In this document: piece after piece, positions 1 to 4,879 of the stretch
Numbering within the stretch: the first letter of the stretch is position 1
How the letters are laid out: each line of letters starts with the position of its first letter
NCBI GenBank assembly: GCA_009835515.1
Contig: VXXH01000225.1
Coordinates: forward strand, 1-6,893
From: Candidatus Poribacteria bacterium
Lineage (GTDB): Bacteria; Poribacteria; WGA-4E; WGA-3G
Direction of reading: 5' to 3'
DNA: 6,893 nt
Notes under the pieces: model-generated
Databases searched by the model: none
The model's input: only the letters and a program-made list of their open reading frames with translations
What the model was told of the DNA's origin: nothing
Translations under genes and position numbers: made by a program

Positions 1-2
1 GG

Positions 3-851
3 GTAACAACGGAACTTCGGTACTACAGCAAAAAACGTGAAAGGCAAGTTCGAAAAGGCACAAATGGAGCCAAAGCATGTTTAAAAGCAATTTCGCCCGA
101 ACATATTGAGATCGCTTTCCGAATTCATGCGTTGTTTATGTTAGATGGCCCCGGGGCTCTTTTTATGCCCGCACAATTTGCTGGACACTTAGTAATTAAT
201 CGGAACACACGGCATGTCTATAAGTTTTCACTTGCGCTTCCTTCACGCAATAGCAATGTGGATATTAATGCATTCGGCGTAGCAGACATTGTCTTTGTTC
301 CTCACATGGAACTCTCGGCTTTATCAGACGCACCTATACACGAGATAGCATGGGAAACTGCCATTACTGAAGGAGAAACTCGCAAAAAGTTAGCGACTGC
401 ATTCTACAAATTCGCTGAAATTGAGTGGACACCGATTGAAGATGTACTTGAACTCGCGAAAGGAACAAATCGTCCCATCCATGCGTTGGTTTTATTTGGG
501 ACACTTGATGACGAATCCTGCTGAGGGACAGGTAAAACTTTGAGAGCGGGTCCGCTCTCCTCAACGAGAGTTATCAAGTTGCTTAACACAAAGTTTGTGA
601 ATACATGGGTTTTACTCAAAGAATTACCGGATCTTCAGGACGGTGCCAAAGGAGCTGCCGCAGCTGCCTTAGCCACAAAACTCCAAGAACACTTTGTTTA
701 TCCTGTTGATCCCATGATTCTAACGCCGGAATTAGCGTTTATCCAGCATCTACCGACAAACGAGTTTATCAAGTCCGTTCCAATCCCTAAAGAACGGAGA
801 TCCCAATATCTAACCTGGCTAAAGTCATCTTTAGCGCAAGTAGAGAGATAG
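3..851 (+). CDS. Selenocysteine-containing thioredoxin-like protein (5' partial)
   Basis: The frame is open from the left edge to a TAG at 849-851, broken only by TGA at 522-524. With that TGA read as selenocysteine, 282 residues are visible, with Sec at visible residue 174. Residues about 139-282 look thioredoxin-like: a strand-helix-strand (IEWTPIEDVLELAK, then IHALVLFGT), the redox site DDESC-U-GTGKTL, an amphipathic helix ending in NTKFVNTWVLL, and a VDPMILTPEL segment where thioredoxins carry the cis-proline loop. Sec sits where the first Cys of CxxC would be; the second Cys position is Gly, and a Cys lies directly before Sec, so a Cys-Sec selenenylsulfide is the plausible redox centre (inference). 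Residues 1-138 form an N-terminal region I do not recognise; the true start is outside the window. The alternative is a pseudogene with one nonsense mutation; the intact frame on both sides and the downstream hairpin argue against it. A thiol-redox role is inferred from the fold; the substrate is unknown. Confidence 0.78.
522..524 (+). other. In-frame TGA, predicted selenocysteine codon
   Basis: The codons around it are GAC GAA TCC TGC TGA GGG ACA GGT, giving D-E-S-C-U-G-T-G. The frame is identical on both sides, and the TGA falls exactly at the redox-active turn of a thioredoxin-like domain, where Sec commonly replaces Cys. An SECIS-like hairpin follows. Assignment as Sec rather than stop is inference, strongly supported by context. 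Confidence 0.78.
542..559 (+). promoter_or_regulatory. Bacterial SECIS-like hairpin for Sec insertion
   Basis: Positions 542-548 (GAGAGCG) pair perfectly with 553-559 (CGCTCTC), giving a 7-bp stem closed by the four-base loop GGTC at 549-552. The loop begins 25 nt after the TGA, within the spacing usual for bacterial SECIS elements. The Escherichia coli fdhF element, the classical SelB ligand, also shows GGUC in its apical loop, and its loop G and U are the SelB contacts. The bulged U seen in the fdhF stem is not obvious here, although bacterial SECIS stems vary. U540-G544 could alternatively pair with 560-564 (CTCAA). The hairpin lies inside the coding sequence and encodes R-A-G-P-L-S. Confidence 0.72.
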
Positions 852-860
852 ACACTAAAA

Positions 861-865
861 AGGAG
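861..865 (+). promoter_or_regulatory. Ribosome binding site of the beta-propeller gene
   Basis: AGGAG lies seven bases before the ATG at 873, near-ideal Shine-Dalgarno spacing. It fixes the start of the downstream gene, 21 bases after the selenoprotein stop, so the two could be cotranscribed. Confidence 0.8.
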
Positions 866-872
866 TCTGAAC

Positions 873-1568
873 ATGATAACGAAAATTGAAAAAGCCTTCC
901 GGTCACCCTATGCCGTGCCGAACGGTTTACAAGTTACAGACGACGGTTTATGGATCGTTGACCAGATTACCGATAGAGTTGCACTGGTTGAAATCACATC
1001 AGACCCGGACTATACCGTGCCGAAACTCATCCGCGACATTCCGAGCGAATGCTCCAACACAAGCGGGATGACGTTCGGTGATGGCGCGCTCTGGCTGGCT
1101 GCAAACGGATCTGGCGAACGCTGGCGTCCTGTCCGCGATACAGATGCCGAGACAGGTGAGGTCTTCAAAGTCGATCCAGCCACCGGTGAAACCCTCGGAC
1201 GCTATCCGATACCTGATGGTGGCGGCACACACGGTATCGAATATGACCACTACGATGAAGGGCATCTCTGGGTCCAAACACTTAAGAATCAAGTCACACA
1301 TAAGGTCAGGATTTCGGACTGGTCCGTGCAAAAGACGCTGCCGTTACCGCACGGACGTGGACACGGCATGGTTCGTGTTGAAGATGGGCTTTGGTCTACC
1401 CATACTTCCGATAGGGTCATCGTCAAACTTGACCTTAAAGACGGCACGCCGCTTGATGTGATTGAGGTCCCTGAAGACTGCCCAGAACCGCACGGGCTCT
1501 CCATCTACGGCGACGATTTCCTCTATTGCGATGCCGCCTCTGGCTGGATAGCCAAAATTACATGGTAA
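873..1568 (+). CDS. SMP-30/virginiamycin B lyase-like beta-propeller protein
   Basis: The protein has 231 residues and no signal peptide, so it is probably cytoplasmic. Blade-like repeats recur: NGLQVTDDGLWIVD (18-30), SGMTFGDGALWLAAN (64-78), HGIEYDHYDEGHLWV (120-134), HGMVRVEDGLWSTH (164-177) and HGLSIYGDDFLYCD (207-220). Each opens with a small or polar residue plus Gly and a hydrophobic residue, and continues to an LW or LY strand. This is the signature of SMP-30/gluconolactonase, NHL and Vgb-type propellers. His120, His164 and His207 fall at the same place in three blades and could line a central metal or substrate site (inference). It is shorter than typical SMP-30 or Vgb proteins (near 290-300 residues), giving about five visible blades, so it may be a small propeller or an oligomer. 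Lactone hydrolysis, lyase activity or simple binding are all possible; the aldehyde dehydrogenase downstream mildly favours sugar-acid metabolism. The start is set by AGGAG at 861. Confidence 0.8.
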   Translation: MITKIEKAFRSPYAVPNGLQVTDDGLWIVDQITDRVALVEITSDPDYTVPKLIRDIPSECSNTSGMTFGDGALWLAANGSGERWRPVRDTDAETGEVFKVDPATGETLGRYPIPDGGGTHGIEYDHYDEGHLWVQTLKNQVTHKVRISDWSVQKTLPLPHGRGHGMVRVEDGLWSTHTSDRVIVKLDLKDGTPLDVIEVPEDCPEPHGLSIYGDDFLYCDAASGWIAKITW

Positions 1569-1572
1569 AATG

Positions 1573-1667
1573 GTTATCAGTTTTCGGTCTTCGGTTAAGA
1601 GGTTTTCGTTTAACAAGGGAAATACCCAAGCAAAAACACCCTCTTTTAACTGATAACTGATAACTGA
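1573..1667. repeat. Inverted-repeat element in the propeller-dehydrogenase gap
   Basis: GTTATCAGTT (1573-1582) is the exact reverse complement of AACTGATAAC, which occurs at 1648-1657 and again, overlapping, at 1655-1664. Inside these arms AAGAGG (1597-1602) matches CCTCTT (1640-1645). The arms enclose an AT-rich centre with no ORF. It resembles a small dispersed non-coding repeat or MITE-like remnant; no target-site duplication is clear. It begins four bases after the propeller stop codon, so it could also fold at the 3' end of that transcript. Confidence 0.55.
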
Positions 1668-1669
1668 AA

Positions 1670-1684
1670 GCCTGCGCAGCAGGC
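1670..1684. repeat. Short GC-rich hairpin
   Basis: GCCTGC (1670-1675) and GCAGGC (1679-1684) form a perfect 6-bp stem with the loop GCA. It abuts the inverted-repeat element and ends 18 bases before the dehydrogenase ATG. No T-run follows, so it is not a standard intrinsic terminator. It may be the end of the repeat element or a leader hairpin. Confidence 0.45.
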
Positions 1685-1702
1685 GAACCGAGAACTATTA
1701 AT

Positions 1703-3124
1703 ATGATACACATCCCAATTCTACGCGCCGGACGTTCTTACAGAAGTCTGAACACCGTCCACGTGTCACATATCAAAACAGGTGAACCTTTAGTCGAGGT
1801 AAGCCAAGCCAATCGTGGATTGATAGCGAAGGATCTCGTTGACATCGCGCTCCAAAAAGAGGCACTTGGTCAACGTCCTATCGCTGAAATGATTTCCATC
1901 TGCAAGGAGGCAGCGCGTCTTTTCTCAACGACGACGCTGCCAGTTGACGGAACCGACCAATCGCCAACCGACTATATCCAACAGGTCTCTGGGACGACCG
2001 GCTTACCTGAGGCACTCTGTCAACAGAATTTGCTCAAGATTCAAGGTGTCATGGAGAACATAGAGACAGTTTTAGACGGGCTGACCCGCGGGCTTGATCT
2101 ACAAGTCCTTGACACCGGATGGGGTGTCCAAAACGGACGCACATTGAGTTACGTCTGTGAAACGGATTCGCTCGGTGCGATCCTACCGAGCAATTCACCC
2201 GGTGTGCATTCACTATGGGTGCCTGCTATTGCCTTGAAAGTCCCCGTTGTGCTAAAACCGGGGCGCGAGGAACCCTGGACCCCCTACCGCATTGCACAGG
2301 CATTTATCGCCGCAGGTGCTCCGCAAGAGGCGTTCAGCTTCTATCCAACCGATTATTCTGGTGCCAATGAAATCCTAACCCGATGCGGACGTTCTATGCT
2401 TTTCGGTGGCGGTGCAACCGTCGCGCCGTGGCTGAACACGCCGCGCGTCGAAATCCACGGACCCGGACGCAGCAAAATCATCATCCACGAAGCTGAACAG
2501 AACAACTGGAGGCAGTACCTTGATCTCGTCGTAGAATCGGTTGCTAAGAACGGCGGAAGGTCGTGTATTAACGCTTCTGGTGTATGGGTAACAGCGCACG
2601 GACGCGAAATCGCTGAAGCGTTAGCAGAACGCTTAGCGCGCATTGAACCGAAACCGTTGGATCATCCAGAAGCCGGAATCGCAGCGTGGGCAAATCCGAA
2701 AGCCGCACACGGTATCTCATCGCTCATTGACCGACACCTCAAGGAACCCGGGGCAACGGAATTGACAACCGGTGACCGAGTCGTCGAATTAGATGGTTGT
2801 ACTTTTCTCAGACCCACCGTGATATGGTGTGAGGATACGGAACATCCATTAGCGAACACAGAATTCCCGTTCCCGTTCGTGAGTGTCGTTGAAGTGCCAT
2901 CGACGGAGTTAGTCGAAGCCATCGGTGCAACACTGGTTGCCACCGCGATTACAGAAGATACATCGCTTACACGAGACCTCATAGAAACGCCGCTTATTGA
3001 CCGACTCAATTTAGGCGCAATCCCAACGAATCAAATCTCTTGGGACAGTCCGCATGAGGGAAACCTATTCGAGCATCTTTATAGGCAACGTGCTTTTCAA
3101 CGCCTCGGTGCTCAGGTCCAATAG
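1703..3124 (+). CDS. Divergent aldehyde dehydrogenase superfamily protein
   Basis: The protein has 473 residues, close to the family's usual length, and no signal peptide. Family landmarks appear in order: LPSNSPG (161-167, with the oxyanion-hole Asn164), VPVVLKPG (180-187, with the nucleotide-binding Lys185), the shortened MLFGGGATVA region (232-241) where the FTGS nucleotide loop usually lies, VEIHGPGRSKIII (249-261, with Glu250 at the ELGGK position), NGGRSCIN (283-290, with catalytic Cys288) and EFPFPFVSVVEVP (387-399) in place of EIFGPV. The likely reaction is NAD(P)-dependent oxidation of an aldehyde, or reduction of an acyl thioester as in the related reductases; the sequence does not decide. 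The degenerate motifs indicate a subfamily far from standard ALDHs. The ATG lacks a clear Shine-Dalgarno sequence and sits just after a hairpin, so it may be weakly or conditionally translated. The propeller upstream and the sulfatase downstream suggest a catabolic setting (inference). Confidence 0.8.
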   Translation: MIHIPILRAGRSYRSLNTVHVSHIKTGEPLVEVSQANRGLIAKDLVDIALQKEALGQRPIAEMISICKEAARLFSTTTLPVDGTDQSPTDYIQQVSGTTGLPEALCQQNLLKIQGVMENIETVLDGLTRGLDLQVLDTGWGVQNGRTLSYVCETDSLGAILPSNSPGVHSLWVPAIALKVPVVLKPGREEPWTPYRIAQAFIAAGAPQEAFSFYPTDYSGANEILTRCGRSMLFGGGATVAPWLNTPRVEIHGPGRSKIIIHEAEQNNWRQYLDLVVESVAKNGGRSCINASGVWVTAHGREIAEALAERLARIEPKPLDHPEAGIAAWANPKAAHGISSLIDRHLKEPGATELTTGDRVVELDGCTFLRPTVIWCEDTEHPLANTEFPFPFVSVVEVPSTELVEAIGATLVATAITEDTSLTRDLIETPLIDRLNLGAIPTNQISWDSPHEGNLFEHLYRQRAFQRLGAQVQ

Positions 3125-3150
3125 ACACTATTTGCAACTGTGCTGGGTCT

Positions 3151-3171
3151 TGGACACAAAACCTTTGTCCA
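3151..3171. other. Hairpin just after the dehydrogenase stop
   Basis: TGGACA (3151-3156) pairs with TGTCCA (3166-3171); alternatively ACAAA (3156-3160) pairs with TTTGT (3164-3168) around a three-base loop. It lies 26 bases past the stop, so it may stabilise or end the transcript, but no T-tract follows and terminator function is unproven. Confidence 0.3.
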
Positions 3172-3186
3172 CAAAGTCGCTCTTCA

Positions 3187-3260
3187 GTCCTGTAGGGACG
3201 GTATGTTTATAGCAGCATTTTTGAGCGAAGTTTCAAGCCCTGTAAGGGCGGCATGTTTAT
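3187..3260. repeat. Two 50-bp-spaced hairpin repeat units
   Basis: A 22-base word beginning CCTGTA and ending ATGTTTAT occurs at 3189-3210 and 3239-3260 with three mismatches. Each copy contains a small hairpin: GTCC/GGAC in 3187-3199 and GCCCT/AGGGC in 3237-3249, both around a TGTA core. The second stem pair is T-A in the first copy and C-G in the second, a compensatory change. The period is exactly 50 bp. I recall similar words as a frequent intergenic repeat in Poribacteria, but this was not checked. Confidence 0.6.
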
Positions 3261-3300
3261 TGTTATAGCGATGAATATCTTATAAGTGGAAGAAATTTTT

Positions 3301-3306
3301 GAAGGA
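3301..3306 (+). promoter_or_regulatory. Candidate ribosome binding site of the sulfatase
   Basis: GAAGGA stands 12 bases before the ATG at 3319, slightly long but usable. It directly abuts the ATG at 3307, too close to serve it, and no comparable site precedes the GTG at 3286. This is the reason for preferring 3319. Confidence 0.45.
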
Positions 3307-3318
3307 ATGACCACATAT

Positions 3319-4818
3319 ATGACCGATAACCCGAATGTTATTCTCATCTTCGCAGACGATCTCGGCCGTGGGATGCTCAGTTGCTATGGGCAGCAACATT
3401 TCGAGACACCGAATATCGACCGCCTTGCAAGTCAAGGTATGAAATTCAACCACGCCTACGGCTGTGCGTTCTGCGCACCATCCCGTGCCAGTATGTTGAC
3501 GGGGATCCACGATTGCCATCAAGGGACATGGACATATACCCAAGGTGGACTCTACCACAGATTGAGTGCCGGTGAACTAACACTGGATCAAATTACAGAG
3601 TTGCTACATACGACCGGACTCCAAGCCGGTCCCGATGATGTCTTCTTGGCACAGATCGCCGAAGAAGCGGGTTACGTTACAGGACAGATCGGGAAACTCG
3701 AATGGGGTTTCGCCACAACTGGGGCGCGTATCCGTCGCCACGGTTGGCAGTATCACTACGGTTATTACGACCATCAGCGTTGCCACGGTTTTTACCCACC
3801 CTATCTCTTTGAAAACGGGCAAACCACGCCTATCCGAGGCAATACACATGCCGATTGTGCAGTGAATCCAAATACAGAATCTCCTGAAAATATGGAGTTT
3901 CGCAGAAATCGTCAAGGGAAAGCGGTATATTCTCAGGATATTTTCAACGAAAAAATCATTGAATTCCTCCGGACCCATCACGATAAACCTTTCTTCCTCT
4001 ATCATCCGTCTCAGCTGCCACATGGACCGATCGCCGTACCGGACATCCACCCCGCAGTGAAGCAAGTTTCGGCGTTGACAACGTATGAGAAAGAGTACGC
4101 CTCCATGATCCTAAAACTCGATGAAACCGTCAGCATTATCTTGGATGAACTCGAACAACTTGGAATCGATGACCGCACGATGATCGTCTTCTCCGCTGAT
4201 AACGGACACGAAGTGTATTACCGCCAACAAGGACGAACGACAGGGCGGCAAGTGGATTTGGAAGGTAACCAATTTGACGACATCACAACGAAATTCTATT
4301 CGGAGACCGGCGGCGATGTGTTCAACGGAAACGACGGTATGGGCGGCTTGAAGTGGTCGAGTTGGGAAGGCGGCACACGCATCCCTTATATTGTCCGCTG
4401 GCCCGGAAGGGTTACACCTAACAGTGTCTCCGACCACATGCTCACGAACTACGATCTAATGCCAACGCTCGCGGACTTCATCGGCGCGGAGATGCCACAA
4501 GACAAAGACGGCGTATCGTTCTTACCGACTTTGCTTGAAAGGTGTGAAGACCAACAGCACCACGAGTGGATCATATATGCCTCTCGGCTCGGGCCAGCAC
4601 TCGTAACCGCAGAGGGTTGGAAACTACGGTATATCAACCGCACGGACAGTTTTCAGTTATATCATCTTCCCAATGACTATCGTGAAGAAAACGACCTTTC
4701 AGCCGATCACCCTGACTTCGTTACCCGACTCAGTGGATGGATGCGCAATGCATGTGATGGCGATTATCGAAACGGCACGCCGCAAGCACATTTCGTCGCG
4801 TATCCAGATGAAAATTGA
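3319..4818 (+). CDS. Cys-type sulfatase (alkaline phosphatase superfamily), cytoplasmic
   Basis: The protein has 499 residues from the ATG at 3319. The frame also offers a GTG at 3286 and an ATG at 3307, but DNPNVILIFADDLGRG then begins close to the N-terminus, as usual for sulfatases. The active site is complete: Asp13-Asp14 metal ligands; CAPSRASMLTG with Cys52, the residue converted to formylglycine; GK with Lys126; LPHGP with His235; SADNGHE with Asp294, Asn295 and His297; and GLKWSSWEGGTRIP with Lys345. The family hydrolyses sulfate esters with a divalent metal, usually calcium. There is no signal peptide or membrane segment, unlike most periplasmic sulfatases of carbohydrate degraders, so the substrate is probably small or already imported (inference). 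Cys-type sites need a maturase (FGE or anSME), which is not in this window. The Asn-rich segment about 318-342 before the Lys345 motif may help shape specificity. The exact subfamily and substrate cannot be told; a phosphonate or phosphodiester hydrolase of the same fold is a less likely alternative. Confidence 0.93.
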   Translation: MTDNPNVILIFADDLGRGMLSCYGQQHFETPNIDRLASQGMKFNHAYGCAFCAPSRASMLTGIHDCHQGTWTYTQGGLYHRLSAGELTLDQITELLHTTGLQAGPDDVFLAQIAEEAGYVTGQIGKLEWGFATTGARIRRHGWQYHYGYYDHQRCHGFYPPYLFENGQTTPIRGNTHADCAVNPNTESPENMEFRRNRQGKAVYSQDIFNEKIIEFLRTHHDKPFFLYHPSQLPHGPIAVPDIHPAVKQVSALTTYEKEYASMILKLDETVSIILDELEQLGIDDRTMIVFSADNGHEVYYRQQGRTTGRQVDLEGNQFDDITTKFYSETGGDVFNGNDGMGGLKWSSWEGGTRIPYIVRWPGRVTPNSVSDHMLTNYDLMPTLADFIGAEMPQDKDGVSFLPTLLERCEDQQHHEWIIYASRLGPALVTAEGWKLRYINRTDSFQLYHLPNDYREENDLSADHPDFVTRLSGWMRNACDGDYRNGTPQAHFVAYPDEN

Positions 4819-4860
4819 GTTGATTAACAAAGTTAGGGAAACGCCAAGTACAGAATCTGT

Positions 4861-4867
4861 GAGGTGA
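4861..4867 (+). promoter_or_regulatory. Candidate ribosome binding site of the exported protease
   Basis: GAGGTGA lies 12 bases before the ATG at 4880. The spacing is long but it is the only Shine-Dalgarno-like site in the 61-base gap after the sulfatase, and the ATG it serves begins a good signal peptide. Confidence 0.5.
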
Positions 4868-4879
4868 AAATCCAGATTT

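Noticed and set aside
132..524. A complete 130-residue gene starting at TTG 132
   Set aside because: The frame is open upstream to the window edge, TTG 132 has no ribosome binding site, and the frame continues past the TGA into the same fold.
540..851. A separate 103-residue gene starting at TTG 540
   Set aside because: Same frame as the preceding ORF, no Shine-Dalgarno sequence, and the start would lie within the redox helix of a thioredoxin-like domain beside the SECIS-like stem.
999..1331. Antisense ORF opposite the propeller gene
   Set aside because: Cys- and Arg-rich, with no recognisable domain and no ribosome binding site; it overlaps a clear sense gene, so it is a shadow frame.
3187..3260. 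CRISPR array
   Set aside because: Only two imperfect units with a spacer of 28 bases and mismatches inside the repeat; no third copy and no cas genes.
3222..3285. A sigma-70 promoter before the sulfatase
   Set aside because: AT-rich words such as TATAAG are present but no convincing -35 and -10 pair at proper spacing stands out.
3286..3318. GTG at 3286 as the sulfatase start
   Set aside because: No Shine-Dalgarno sequence before it, and it adds an 11-residue acidic tail not expected ahead of the first sulfatase strand. It cannot be fully excluded.
3604..4065. 153-residue antisense ORF inside the sulfatase
   Set aside because: It lies opposite conserved sulfatase coding sequence and has no domain features; a shadow of biased codon use.
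4673..4867. Small + strand ORF overlapping the sulfatase end
   Set aside because: Out of frame with the sulfatase C-terminus, no ribosome binding site, low-complexity protein; chance frame.
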